Assembly (NCBI RefSeq): GCF_009674565.1
Contig: NZ_WKJL01000002.1
Span: 62,001 to 126,000 of the forward strand
Origin: Duganella aquatilis
GTDB lineage: Bacteria > Pseudomonadota > Gammaproteobacteria > Burkholderiales > Burkholderiaceae_D
Length of the DNA stretch: 64,000 nt
Reading direction: 5' to 3'
The position numbers and the translations under genes were made by a program. The notes under the pieces are model-generated. The model did not search any database. It worked only from the letters and a program-made list of their open reading frames with translations, and had not been told where the DNA came from. Below, piece by piece: positions 18,104 through 30,936 of this stretch; the first letter of the stretch is position 1; the number at the start of each line of letters is the position of its first letter.

Positions 18104-19564
18104 ATGGAAGAAACAAGTCCTGCGATCGATCAAGCCGGCGGGCCGGGAGGCTGGCCCTGCGTGGCGATCGAGCGCAGACAAAAGGGCAGCCTGGTCGAGC
18201 AGATCGTGGCCGCCATCAGCGCCATGGTGGGTCGCCGGGAGTTGCGTGTAGGAACTAAGATGCCTTCCGTGCGGCAATTCGCCAAGTGTAATGGCATCTC
18301 CACCTTTACAGTTGTGGAGGCCTACGACCGGCTGGTGACGCTGGGATTATTGTCCTCGCGGCGCGGCTCCGGCTACTTCGTGGCGCGCCAGGATCTGCCG
18401 GCCGTGCTGCTGCCGGCCACGCTGCAAGCCACGCCCAACGCCATCGACGCTCTGACCGCCGACCTGTATTCCGGCACCTCGGAAGCGCTGCCGGTGGGCG
18501 CCGGCTGGCTGCCGCCGGAATGGTATGGCGAAGACACCATCCTCGACGCCGTGCGCCAGGCCATGCGCATTCCGGCCGCCCGTCTGCGCGGCTACGGCCA
18601 TCCGCTCGGCTTCCCTACCCTGCGCCAGCAGATGGCCGCCTCGCTCAGCGACGAACTGTTCCCCGTGGAGGCTGAGCAAATCCTGCTGACCCACGGCGCC
18701 ACCCACGCCTTCGACCTCGTATTGCGCACGCTGACCAAGCCGGGCGACACGGTGTTCGTCGAAGATCCCGGCTACAGCAACCTGCTGTCGCTGATACGCC
18801 ACCATGGCTGCATCGCGGTCGGCATCCCGCGCGGCGAGCATGGCCTGGATCTGGACGCGCTGGCGCAGCAGGCGGCGCAGATGCAGCCCAAGCTCATGTT
18901 CGTCAACACGGTGCTGCAAAACCCGCTGGGCACCTCCTTGAGCGCGGCGCAGGCGCACCGCCTGCTGGCATTGGCCGAGCAGTTCGATTTCTGGCTGGTG
19001 GAGGACGATATCTACCGCGAACTGGCGCCGCGCGGCGAAGCCTCGCTGGCGGCGATGGACGGCCTGCGGCGCGTGATCCGCGTCGGCAGCTTTTCCAAGA
19101 CGCTGTCGCCGGTGCTGCGCGTCGGCTCGATCAGCGCCTCGGCCTCGCTGATTCCCGAACTGCTGCGGGTGAAGATGCTGGCCGGCCTCACCACTTCCGA
19201 GATCAACGAGCGCGCCGTCTACCACGCCATCACCGCGCGCCCCTACAAGCGCATGGTGGACAAGCTGGTGACGCAGCTGGACGCCGGCCGCGAACGCGCC
19301 ATGGCCAGCCTGCGCGAGGTCGGCATGACGCTGCTGGCGCGCCCGCGCGGCGGCATGTTCGTCAGCGCCGGCTGGCACGACGCCCCCACGCCCGACTGGA
19401 ACGGCAAGACCATCGCCGACCAGGCGCTCAAGCACGGCATCCTGCTGTCGCCGTGCGACTTCTTCATGCTGCGCGCGCCGGAAGCGATCTGGTTCCGCTT
19501 CAACGTGGCGTACGCCGACCATCCGCAACTCCTCAACTTCCTGAGACGCATATGCCGACAGTAA
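18104..19564 (+). CDS. MocR-type GntR regulator with aminotransferase-like domain
   Basis: The 486-residue protein combines a GntR winged helix (about residues 25-95; KMPSVRQFAKCNGISTFTVVE) with a class I aminotransferase-like domain (about 130-480). The PLP lysine is Lys332 (VGSFSKTLSP). MocR proteins sense PLP or amino-acid adducts and control nearby amino-acid or vitamin genes. GGAG stands 6 bases before the ATG at 18104; the in-frame GTG at 18092 lacks such a site. It diverges from the beta-alanine aminotransferase gene, so an activator responding to beta-alanine or another omega-amino acid is a reasonable inference. Its 3' end overlaps rutR by 13 bases. Confidence 0.93.
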   Translation: MEETSPAIDQAGGPGGWPCVAIERRQKGSLVEQIVAAISAMVGRRELRVGTKMPSVRQFAKCNGISTFTVVEAYDRLVTLGLLSSRRGSGYFVARQDLPAVLLPATLQATPNAIDALTADLYSGTSEALPVGAGWLPPEWYGEDTILDAVRQAMRIPAARLRGYGHPLGFPTLRQQMAASLSDELFPVEAEQILLTHGATHAFDLVLRTLTKPGDTVFVEDPGYSNLLSLIRHHGCIAVGIPRGEHGLDLDALAQQAAQMQPKLMFVNTVLQNPLGTSLSAAQAHRLLALAEQFDFWLVEDDIYRELAPRGEASLAAMDGLRRVIRVGSFSKTLSPVLRVGSISASASLIPELLRVKMLAGLTTSEINERAVYHAITARPYKRMVDKLVTQLDAGRERAMASLREVGMTLLARPRGGMFVSAGWHDAPTPDWNGKTIADQALKHGILLSPCDFFMLRAPEAIWFRFNVAYADHPQLLNFLRRICRQ

Positions 19565-20211
19565 AAATCAATCGTCGCCTGCTCAACCGCGACAAGCTGG
19601 AAGCCGAGATCACCGCCGAAGCGGTGCGCGTGTTCGCCGAATGCGGCTACGAAGGCACCTCGATCGCCACGGTGGCGGAAAACGCCGGCCTGTCGAAGCA
19701 GAACCTGATGTACTACTTCCCCACCAAGCAGTCGCTCTACCAGCGCGTGCTGGACGAAGTGCTGGACGACTGGCTGGCGCGCATGGAAAGCCTGGCGGCG
19801 GCGCACGAGGATCCGCGCGAAGTGCTGCGCACCTATGTGCAGGCCAAGCTGAAATTCTCGCGCGAGAATCCGTGGGCCTCGCGCGTGTATGCGATGGAAG
19901 TGATCAGCGGCGCGCCGCTGTACGGCGGCCAGATACAGAATCGCGTCGTGCCCCTGGTGCGCAAGGACATCGAGGTGTTCGAACAGTGGATCAGCGAGGG
20001 GAAGATGGCGCCGGTGAACGCGACGCACCTGCTGTTTGCGATCTGGGCGATGACCCAGTCCTACGCGGACTTTTCCGCCCAGATGGCACTGGTGCTGAAC
20101 CGCAAACAGCTGACGAAGAAGGATTTCGACGATGCCGAGAAGGTCATCGTCGACATGGTGCTGGCGGCGATCAGCGTGCCGCAGCCGCTTTCTGGCGGCG
20201 ACGGCCGATGA
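19552..20211 (+). CDS. rutR: TetR-family regulator of the RutR type
   Basis: This 219-residue protein has a TetR helix-turn-helix at about 30-60 (TSIATVAENAGLSKQNLMYYF) and a RutR/YcdC-like ligand domain. LKFSRENPWASRVYAMEV and IWAMTQSYADFSAQ line up with the uracil-site segments of E. coli RutR. RutR represses pyrimidine catabolism until uracil or thymine binds. The ATG lies inside the end of mocR, so the two are co-translated. Its 3' end overlaps the convergent PEP-CTERM gene by 41 bases. The matching operator at 17968 supports the assignment. Confidence 0.9.
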   Translation: MPTVKINRRLLNRDKLEAEITAEAVRVFAECGYEGTSIATVAENAGLSKQNLMYYFPTKQSLYQRVLDEVLDDWLARMESLAAAHEDPREVLRTYVQAKLKFSRENPWASRVYAMEVISGAPLYGGQIQNRVVPLVRKDIEVFEQWISEGKMAPVNATHLLFAIWAMTQSYADFSAQMALVLNRKQLTKKDFDDAEKVIVDMVLAAISVPQPLSGGDGR

Positions 20212-21286
20212 AGCCGACGATGCCCAGGCCGGCCAGCAGCATCGCATAGGTTTCCGGTTCCGGCACGGCCGCCGGAATCGCGCCGCTGAAGGCCTGGATG
20301 TGGATCTGGCCGTACTCGTTGACGTTCTTGGCATACACGCCGCCTTCGACGTTGGCGCCGTTGATGTTGCTGAAGGTGCCGTCGGCCACCAGCACCTGGC
20401 CGCCGAAGGTGCGGCCCACGGTCACGCTCTGCGCGCCGGCGAAGTTCCAGATGAACTTGCTGCCATTGCTTTCCGCGTTCTGGAAGTTGGCGTTCAGGGT
20501 CAGGTTCTTGTCATCGGTGTTGAAGATGACGGTGGTGGCGCCGGTCAGGTTGAAATAGAAGTCGGTGATATTCGACGAGAAGATGTTGCCGTCGGTCGCA
20601 CCGGTCAGGTCGAACACCAGCAGACCGGAGGAATTGGCGGTGCCGGTGAAGGTGACTTTGCTGTGCGTTGCATCGTCGATCGACACGCTGGCGTCTTTCG
20701 TGCCTTTCAAGGCCGACAACTGCGTCGACAGGCCGGTCATCACCTGGCCGAAATTGGTCGAGGTGGCAGCCGCCTTGTTGGTCAGCATGGTGCTGGTTTC
20801 CGCCGCCAGCGGATTGTTGATGTTGCGGTTGCTGGAGCTGGCGTGGAAGGCGCCATTCTGATTCACGTCGGTAGCCGTGCCATTGACCCAGGTATTGTCG
20901 CTGAAGCCGCCACCGGTCGCCGAGCCGCCAATATAGGCGTCGCCTTTGTTGACGATCACCTTGTTGGTGCTGCCGCCAACATACAGGCCGAGCGCATCGA
21001 CGTGGGCGTCGTTGTTGTTGCCGCTCATGTTGCCCAGCACGGTCACGCCGGCATAATTGGAAGCGGCTACCTGTGCCGGCTTCTGCACGAAGTCCTGCGC
21101 AACCGCGTCGCCGCCGACAAAGGTACGGCCCTGCACGTGCGAGGTCGAGGTCAGATCCTTGCTGACCACGAGATTAAACTGTTGCAGCATTTGGGTCGCG
21201 GTCAGCGGCGCGGGGGTCGCAGCTTGTACATTAGTAACATACAGGGCGGCCAAGGCCAGGGCGGTCATCGGGAATACGCGTGCCAT
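20171..21286 (-). CDS. Choice-of-anchor A family PEP-CTERM protein
   Basis: The 371-residue protein has a signal peptide ending near NVQAA, then a choice-of-anchor A domain rich in Asn, Gly and Thr with beta-repeat character (for example GRTFVGGDAVAQDF and VEGGVYAKNVNEYGQIHIQ). It ends in a PEP-CTERM sorting signal: VPEPETYAML, a hydrophobic helix and GRRRQ. Such proteins are exported and processed by exosortase, often in exopolysaccharide producers. The start is the ATG at 21284-21286; a GTG just before it is also possible. It has no visible tie to nucleobase metabolism. Confidence 0.9.
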   Translation of the reverse strand: MARVFPMTALALAALYVTNVQAATPAPLTATQMLQQFNLVVSKDLTSTSHVQGRTFVGGDAVAQDFVQKPAQVAASNYAGVTVLGNMSGNNNDAHVDALGLYVGGSTNKVIVNKGDAYIGGSATGGGFSDNTWVNGTATDVNQNGAFHASSSNRNINNPLAAETSTMLTNKAAATSTNFGQVMTGLSTQLSALKGTKDASVSIDDATHSKVTFTGTANSSGLLVFDLTGATDGNIFSSNITDFYFNLTGATTVIFNTDDKNLTLNANFQNAESNGSKFIWNFAGAQSVTVGRTFGGQVLVADGTFSNINGANVEGGVYAKNVNEYGQIHIQAFSGAIPAAVPEPETYAMLLAGLGIVGFIGRRRQKAAAAR

Positions 21287-21417
21287 CACAGAGTTTCCTT
21301 AAAAGTAATAACCGGCGGCCGCCGGGGGAAATTGCCAAAATTCAAAAATAATTGTGAATAGTATATCATGCTTCAAAGCCAAGGCTTAAAAATAAATTCG
21401 AAGAGACAACTTTAATT

Positions 21418-21996
21418 ATGGAAATGTTCACACCTTTCACGCTGCATACCACACGCCTGACCTTGCGCTTTGTCGAACCCGGCGACGCCGCGGCGCTGTT
21501 CCGCATCATGTCGGTCGAAGCCGCCATGCGCTACTTCAGCAGCACGCCGTGGCGGGAGCTGTCGCAGGCGGTCGACAACATCGAGCAAACGCTCAAAGGC
21601 TACCGGGACCGCACCGCGCTGCGCCTGGCCATGGTGCCGCGCGACGGCGAACACGTGGGCCAAGTGATCGGCACTGTCACCCTGTACGCCTTCGACCTGC
21701 GCAACAAGCGTTGCGAAATCGGCTACATCCTCGGCCAGCCGCATTGGGGCCGGCGCTACACCCAGGAAGCCCTGCGCGCGGTGATCGACTATGCCTTCGA
21801 AACCCTGCAACTGCGGCGCCTGGAAGCGGATATCCATCCGGACAATATTGCCTCCGAGCGACTGTTGCAAAGCCTGCACTTCCAGCGCGAAGGCCATCTG
21901 CGCCAGCGCTGGTACGTCGGCGACGAAGTTTCCGACAGCATCATCTACGGCCTGCTACAGCAGGACTGGCAAGCCGCCATTCATCCGGCGCAATAG
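21418..21996 (+). CDS. GNAT acetyltransferase, RimJ/RimL-like
   Basis: This 192-residue protein begins TLHTTRLTLRFVEPGDAAALF, the usual opening of the RimJ/RimL GNAT group. The acetyl-CoA pocket is at ILGQPHWGRRYTQEALRAV, and the C-terminal NIASERLLQSLHFQREG closes the fold. The family acetylates protein N-termini or small amines; the substrate cannot be told from sequence. No strong SD precedes the ATG. Confidence 0.9.
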   Translation: MEMFTPFTLHTTRLTLRFVEPGDAAALFRIMSVEAAMRYFSSTPWRELSQAVDNIEQTLKGYRDRTALRLAMVPRDGEHVGQVIGTVTLYAFDLRNKRCEIGYILGQPHWGRRYTQEALRAVIDYAFETLQLRRLEADIHPDNIASERLLQSLHFQREGHLRQRWYVGDEVSDSIIYGLLQQDWQAAIHPAQ

Positions 21997-22097
21997 CCGG
22001 CCATGCCCGCGAAAGCGCAGTTGATCGGAATCCGCGACATGGCGGCGCCAGGCTTTGTTACAGTGCTCTCATCGCACCACCTTTCAGGAGACACACG

Positions 22098-22349
22098 ATG
22101 AACCAAGCCGCCGCCCTCATAGATGAAATTTTCCAGGCCCTGACGCAGATGCTGCGCTACGCCGTGCGCCTGATCGGCCGCATGTCGCCGCCGGCGCTGC
22201 TGGGCGCGGCGCTGGTGCTGGCCTTCATCTGTTCCATCCTGCCGCTGGCCATCGTGCTGTTCGCATTCTTCATGCTGATCAAGATCGCGGTCGGCGCCTG
22301 CGTCATCGGCCGCCGCCGCGCCAACCGTCCGCAGGAGCACGTGGAATGA
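22098..22349 (+). CDS. Small membrane protein ahead of a two-component system
   Basis: This 83-residue protein starts at an ATG with AGGAG 8 bases upstream. A single long hydrophobic stretch at about 36-72 (APPALLGA region through FFMLIKIAVGACVIG) forms one or two helices, followed by a basic tail GRRRANRPQ. No family is recognised. Its stop overlaps the histidine kinase start by 4 bases (ATGA), so it may be a sensory or accessory subunit of that system. That is inferred from coupling only. Confidence 0.75.
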   Translation: MNQAAALIDEIFQALTQMLRYAVRLIGRMSPPALLGAALVLAFICSILPLAIVLFAFFMLIKIAVGACVIGRRRANRPQEHVE

Positions 22350-23275
22350 AGAAGCACCGGCTGGCCCAGGCCAGCTATAAAAATGCCAAGAGCCTGCTGG
22401 ACATCGTCCGCGAAATCGGCGAAACCGCCGTCAGCGTGTGGTGGCATTTCTTCGACTGGCTGGCGCAGGTGGAATGGCGCAAGCTGGTGATCATCTGGCT
22501 GCTGTTGCTGATCCTGTCGGCCTCGCTGTTCCATGTGAACGAGCAGGCCTGGGGCTTCATCCTGATCTCGTTCGGCCTGAAGGTGCTGGCCGGCGGCAAG
22601 CGCAAGGCCGAGCTGGAAGCGCGCAACGCCGAAACCCACGCCGACGAGGAAAGCATCGAACGGCGCGTGGTCGAGGCGCGCATGGCCGCCCTGCAGGCCC
22701 AGGTCGAGCCGCACTTTTTATTCAACACCCTGGCGCTGATCGGCCAGCTGATCGAGACCGATCCGCCGCAGGCCGCGCGCATCCACCAGAACCTGATCGA
22801 CTACCTGCGCGCCACGCTGCCGCAGATGCGCGCCAAGGGTTCCGGCACGCTGGGCCGGCAGATCGACATGTCGCGCGCCTACCTGGCCATCATGCAGGCG
22901 CGCATGCGCGCGCGGCTGGCGGTGTCGATCGACGTGCCGGACGAGATGCTGAGCGCCACCTTCCCGGTGATGATGCTGCAGATCCTGATCGAGAACTCCA
23001 TCAAGCACGGGCTGGAACCGAAGATCGAAGGCGGCCGCATCGACATCCGCGCCACGGTCGACGGCCAGATGCTGCAAGTGGACGTGTGCGACGACGGCGT
23101 CGGCTTCAACGCCTTCGCCGGCGACGGCCTCGGCCTGGCCAATGTGCGCGAACGCCTGCGCATCCAGTACGGCAACCGCGCCCAGCTGGTGATCGAAGCG
23201 CCGCTGACCGGCGGCACGCGCGCCAGCATCCGCGTTCCCTACGCTCCCGATATTTTTGCCGCGAGTTCCAAATGA
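22346..23275 (+). CDS. LytS/YehU-type sensor histidine kinase
   Basis: The 309-residue kinase has a hydrophobic N-terminal segment (about 46-63; VIIWLLLLILSAS). A His_kinase domain follows with the phosphoacceptor His123 in QVEPHFLFNTLALI, then an ATPase domain with NSIKHGL and DDGVGF. There is no large extracytoplasmic sensor domain, so the stimulus is probably sensed in the membrane or through the small upstream protein. Start and stop overlap both neighbours by 4 bases, forming a tight three-gene unit with the LytTR regulator. Confidence 0.93.
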   Translation: MKKHRLAQASYKNAKSLLDIVREIGETAVSVWWHFFDWLAQVEWRKLVIIWLLLLILSASLFHVNEQAWGFILISFGLKVLAGGKRKAELEARNAETHADEESIERRVVEARMAALQAQVEPHFLFNTLALIGQLIETDPPQAARIHQNLIDYLRATLPQMRAKGSGTLGRQIDMSRAYLAIMQARMRARLAVSIDVPDEMLSATFPVMMLQILIENSIKHGLEPKIEGGRIDIRATVDGQMLQVDVCDDGVGFNAFAGDGLGLANVRERLRIQYGNRAQLVIEAPLTGGTRASIRVPYAPDIFAASSK

Positions 23276-24033
23276 ATGCTCCCACCGCCCTGATCGCCGA
23301 CGATGAAGAAGGCATGCGCCAGCAGCTGCGCAGCCGCCTGCAGGAAGCCTGGCCGGCGCTGAACATCGTTGCCGAAGCCGAGAACGGCATCGAGGCCGTG
23401 GCGCTGGCCGGCAAGCACCAGCCGGACATCGTCTTCCTCGACATCCGCATGCCGGGCCTGTCGGGCATCGAGGCGGCGCGCATGCTGTTCAACCGCTGCC
23501 ACCTGGTGTTCGTCACCGCCTACGATCAATATGCGATCGAGGCGTTCGAACAGGGCGCGCTGGATTACCTGCTGAAGCCGGTCGGCGGCGAGCGCCTGAA
23601 GACCACCTGCGCGCGGCTGCAATCGCTGATCGGCCAGCAGCCGTCCAATATCGAACGCCAGCTCAGCCAGTTGCTGTCGAACCACAGCAAGCCGGCCGCC
23701 AAGCCGGATTACCTGCGCTGGATACAGGCCGTGGTCGGCGCCAACCTGCGCATGATCTCCACCCGCGAGGTGTTGTTTTTCCAGGCCGATGAAAAATACA
23801 CGCGGGTGCAGACCGAGCAGTCGGAAGTCCTGATCCGCAAGACGCTGAAGGAGCTGGCGGATGAGCTGGACCCGGACGAGTTCTGGCGCATCCACCGCTC
23901 GACGCTGGTGCGCGTGGACGCCATCGAGGAAGTCACGCGCGACCTGCGCGGCCGGCAGATGGTGCGCATCCGCAACCATCCAACGCTGTTGGAAGTGAGC
24001 CGCGGCCACACTCATTTATTCCAGCAAATGTAA
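23272..24033 (+). CDS. LytTR-family response regulator
   Basis: The 253-residue protein has a receiver domain (residues 5-120; acidic Asp10-Asp11, phosphoacceptor Asp57 in VFLDIRMPG, conserved Lys in DYLLKPV). A LytTR DNA-binding domain spans about 148-250 (FWRIHRSTLVRVDAIEEV and LEVSRGHTHLF). It is the cognate partner of the preceding kinase, with a 4-base overlap. Such AlgR/LytR regulators often control surface, biofilm or nutrient genes; no target was identified here. Confidence 0.95.
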   Translation: MNAPTALIADDEEGMRQQLRSRLQEAWPALNIVAEAENGIEAVALAGKHQPDIVFLDIRMPGLSGIEAARMLFNRCHLVFVTAYDQYAIEAFEQGALDYLLKPVGGERLKTTCARLQSLIGQQPSNIERQLSQLLSNHSKPAAKPDYLRWIQAVVGANLRMISTREVLFFQADEKYTRVQTEQSEVLIRKTLKELADELDPDEFWRIHRSTLVRVDAIEEVTRDLRGRQMVRIRNHPTLLEVSRGHTHLFQQM

Positions 24034-24088
24034 CGGCGTGCCGCGGGCATCGGCGTATACTGGCTTCCTTCACTCAAGGGAGGGAACG

Positions 24089-24529
24089 ATGTCCAGCATA
24101 CCCAAGCAAACCCTGTGCGGCGTCATACCATGCCTGCGCTACCGCGACGCCCCGGCCGCCATCGCATGGCTGCGCGACACCCTCGGCTTTGAGGTCCAGT
24201 TCACGGTGCCCAATGAAGACGGCAGCATCGCCCACGCCCAGCTCACCTTCGGCAACAGCATGATCATGCTGGGGTCGGCGGTGGACAGCGAATACGGCCG
24301 GCTGCTCAGGCAGCCATCGGAAACCGGCGGCCACGTCACGCAGGCGGCCTACCTGGTCGTCAACAATGCCGACCTGGTGTACGGCCGCGTGCTGGAAGCC
24401 GGCGGCAAGATCCTGCTCGACATCAAGGACGAAGACTACGGCGGGCGCGGCTTCACCTGCAGCGACCTGGAAGGCCACGTCTGGAGCATCGGCACCTACG
24501 ATCCCTACAAGCCGGCGAACCAGTTGTAG
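24089..24529 (+). CDS. VOC-superfamily (glyoxalase/bleomycin-resistance-like) protein
   Basis: The 146-residue protein has two beta-alpha-beta-beta-beta modules: PCLRYRDAPAAIAWLRDTLG begins the first and GRVLEAGGKILLDIKDEDY opens the second. The closing GRGFTCSDLEGHVWSIGTY is typical of YcfA/PhnB-like VOC proteins. GGAGGGA precedes the ATG at 24089, chosen over an upstream open frame. Its reaction is unknown. The last 25 bases overlap the convergent molybdoprotein gene. Confidence 0.88.
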   Translation: MSSIPKQTLCGVIPCLRYRDAPAAIAWLRDTLGFEVQFTVPNEDGSIAHAQLTFGNSMIMLGSAVDSEYGRLLRQPSETGGHVTQAAYLVVNNADLVYGRVLEAGGKILLDIKDEDYGGRGFTCSDLEGHVWSIGTYDPYKPANQL

Positions 24530-25248
24530 CCTTGCAGGTCTTCCCAATAGCCGCTGCTGAACTGGTTGGACACGCGCATGCCGGTCAGGTGCTTGGGATT
24601 CTTGAAGCCCAGTTTGGTCGGTATGCGCAGCCGCAGCGGAAAGCCGAATTCGTCGGGCAGATCGTTCGCGCCGTTGAAGCCGAACGCCAGCATGGTCTGC
24701 GGATGCAGCGCGCTGGCCATGTCGATGCTGGTGTAGTAACCGTCGGCGCAGGTGAAGGCGACGTATTTCGCGCCGGTGTCGGCGCCGATCAGGTGCAGGA
24801 AATGATGGAGCGGTACGCCGGTCCACTCGCCGATGGCGCTCCAGCCTTCGATGCAGGCCAGCCGCGTGATTTCGGTCAGCGGCGGCAGCGCCTGCAGCTG
24901 TTTCAGTGTCCACTCACCCGGCGTGCGCACCAGTCCCTCGACCTTGAAGCGCCAGCGGTCGGCGTCGATCTCCGGCACCGACGCTTCCGAATAAAAGGCG
25001 TTGAAGCGGAACGGCAAGGTCAGCTCGCTGCGCTTGAACAGCGGCGCCAGCGTCTGCGGACGGAACAGCGCGGCCTGCGCCGCATCGTTCAAGCGCGACA
25101 CGCGCTTGAGCGCGGTTTGCACGGTATCGTCGGCGCTCGGTTCGCAGCCCGACAGCAGCGCTGCCGCCGCGCCGCCCAGCGACAGCAGCAGCCGGCGCCG
25201 GCCGGTATCGATCGCGGGCGTTGGTGGAGTCCAGATTTTCCTGCTCAT
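24505..25248 (-). CDS. Molybdopterin-dependent oxidoreductase (sulfite oxidase/MsrP fold), Tat lipoprotein
   Basis: The 247-residue protein starts with a twin-arginine-like signal (GRRRLLLSLGG, 16-26) that ends in a lipobox LLSGC, with Cys35 as the probable lipid-anchored residue. It has one oxidoreductase molybdopterin domain with the Mo-ligand Cys132 (RLACIEGWSAIGEWTGV). No dimerisation domain is visible, so it resembles short YedY/MsrP-like enzymes. The cytochrome b gene upstream overlaps it by 4 bases and likely supplies electrons from the quinone pool. The substrate is unknown; repair of oxidised periplasmic proteins or small S/N-oxides is possible. Confidence 0.92.
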   Translation of the reverse strand: MSRKIWTPPTPAIDTGRRRLLLSLGGAAAALLSGCEPSADDTVQTALKRVSRLNDAAQAALFRPQTLAPLFKRSELTLPFRFNAFYSEASVPEIDADRWRFKVEGLVRTPGEWTLKQLQALPPLTEITRLACIEGWSAIGEWTGVPLHHFLHLIGADTGAKYVAFTCADGYYTSIDMASALHPQTMLAFGFNGANDLPDEFGFPLRLRIPTKLGFKNPKHLTGMRVSNQFSSGYWEDLQGYNWFAGL

Positions 25249-25802
25249 GATGCGCTCCGGTTCACGCCCAGCATGCCCAGCAGCAGACGCGGCGACAAAA
25301 GGGCCAGACAGATGTGGCCGCAGGCGAACAGCGCCAGCAAGCTCATACAAAGAAAATGCGCCTGACGCGCCATCTGGTAACCGCCGAAAGCGCTGGTCAG
25401 CCACTGCAACTGCACCGGCTTCCAGATCGACAGGCCGGACAGTATCACCAAGGTCAGCAAGGCCAGCACGCCGAGATAGGCAAGCTTCTGCACGCGGCTG
25501 CGTTCGCCGCCATCGTGTGTCCGTCCGAGCGACAGGTACAGGCGACGCCCGCGGCCCGTCGCCACCAGCAGCGCCAGCGCCACCAGCCCATTGGCCGCGA
25601 GCAGCCACATGCCGGCAAAATGCCACATCAGCGCGCCGGGCAGATTGCCGCCCAGGGTCAGGTAGCGGGCAAAGCCCGGTATCCAGAACGGATCGGCGTT
25701 ATAGATCTGCCAGCCGCTGGTCAGCATCACCGCAAACATGGTCGCGTTGGTCCAGTGGCACAGGCGCACCCAGCGCGGCGGCAGGGCATGGATGGTCGAC
25801 AT
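25245..25802 (-). CDS. Cytochrome b561/Ni-Fe hydrogenase-type membrane cytochrome b
   Basis: This 185-residue protein has about four transmembrane helices and candidate haem histidines in LCHWTNA (His16), LMWHFAG (His60) and the last helices (QAHFLCM, CGHICLA). It is the membrane electron-transfer partner of the molybdopterin oxidoreductase, with which it overlaps by 4 bases (ATGA). This pairing is common in proteobacteria. The encoded pair would couple the quinone pool to a periplasmic reduction or oxidation. Confidence 0.9.
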   Translation of the reverse strand: MSTIHALPPRWVRLCHWTNATMFAVMLTSGWQIYNADPFWIPGFARYLTLGGNLPGALMWHFAGMWLLAANGLVALALLVATGRGRRLYLSLGRTHDGGERSRVQKLAYLGVLALLTLVILSGLSIWKPVQLQWLTSAFGGYQMARQAHFLCMSLLALFACGHICLALLSPRLLLGMLGVNRSAS

Positions 25803-25814
25803 GGCGGCCGTGCG

Positions 25815-26417
25815 TCAGATCGGTGGAATAAAACCGTCGCGGCCGACCAGCACCACGTTGGCGGTGGTGGCGCCATCGTCAGCCTTGCCGCCGATGACCA
25901 GCACCTTGGCGCCAACCACGATCAGTTCGCGGCTGCCCGGCATAAACTGGCCATACACGGTCGCACCGTCCAGCACCACCTGCTGGGTCTTGCTGCCGAA
26001 GCGCATTTCCAGCTCGGTCGCGCTGGCCTTTTTGCTGAGCTTGGCGACGGTGGCATTGGTCATGGTTTCGCCCTCGTTGCGGTCCCATGGGAAGTGGCCT
26101 TCATTCAGGCCGCGCGCGGCCTCCGGGAAAATCATCACGCCCAGCGCGCGCACCTTGCCCTGCGGCGCCGGCGCGGCGGCAATGCCCAGGTAGCTGTTTT
26201 CCTGCACTGCCGCGATGCTGCTGCGCGAGACGTCCATCACCTGCAACGCCGGCGGCAGCTTGACGGTGGTCTTCACGCCCTTGCGGTCGACGACGGTCAC
26301 TTCGGTGGGGCTGACAGCGGTCACTTCGCCGCGCAGGTGGACCTGGCGGTCGGCGGCAAAACTGGCGGTGGCGGCAAACAATGCAGCGGTGGCGACCAGT
26401 AACTTCACGATTTTCAT
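25815..26417 (-). CDS. Secreted protein of unknown function (DUF5666-like beta domain)
   Basis: The 200-residue protein has a signal peptide (MKIVKLLVATAALFAATASFA). A small beta-barrel-like region follows (HLRGEVTAVSPTEVTVVDRK) and then a longer domain ending in ATTANVVLVGRDGFIPPI. The first part resembles DUF5666/OB-like periplasmic repeats. It is 12 bases upstream of the cytochrome b gene on the same strand and may belong to that operon. No catalytic motif is recognised. Confidence 0.75.
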   Translation of the reverse strand: MKIVKLLVATAALFAATASFAADRQVHLRGEVTAVSPTEVTVVDRKGVKTTVKLPPALQVMDVSRSSIAAVQENSYLGIAAAPAPQGKVRALGVMIFPEAARGLNEGHFPWDRNEGETMTNATVAKLSKKASATELEMRFGSKTQQVVLDGATVYGQFMPGSRELIVVGAKVLVIGGKADDGATTANVVLVGRDGFIPPI

Positions 26418-26477
26418 GGTTTTCCTTGAATGGAATGGAACGGAAGCCGCACTATGCCGGGCCGTCCCGTTCTCCGC

Positions 26478-26497
26478 CATCGGTCGAATAACCGATG
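26478..26497. promoter_or_regulatory. Inverted repeat between divergent genes
   Basis: CATCGGT (26478-26484) and ACCGATG (26491-26497) are perfect 7-base arms around CGAATA. The site lies 34 bases before the HD/LuxR gene and 60 bases before the divergent secreted-protein gene. A dyad of this size suits a dimeric regulator such as the adjacent LuxR-type protein. This is inference from position. Confidence 0.4.
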
Positions 26498-26531
26498 CCG
26501 GCGCCAGCGCGGATGTCGCTATAATCGGCCC

Positions 26532-30924
<4,393 letters not shown>

Positions 30925-30936
30925 GTAATGCTCCGA

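Noticed and set aside
21312-21325. 14-base palindrome CCGGCGGCCGCCGG in the leader of the PEP-CTERM gene
   Set aside because: Pure GC palindromes arise easily at this base composition and there is no partner site or regulator to support a function.
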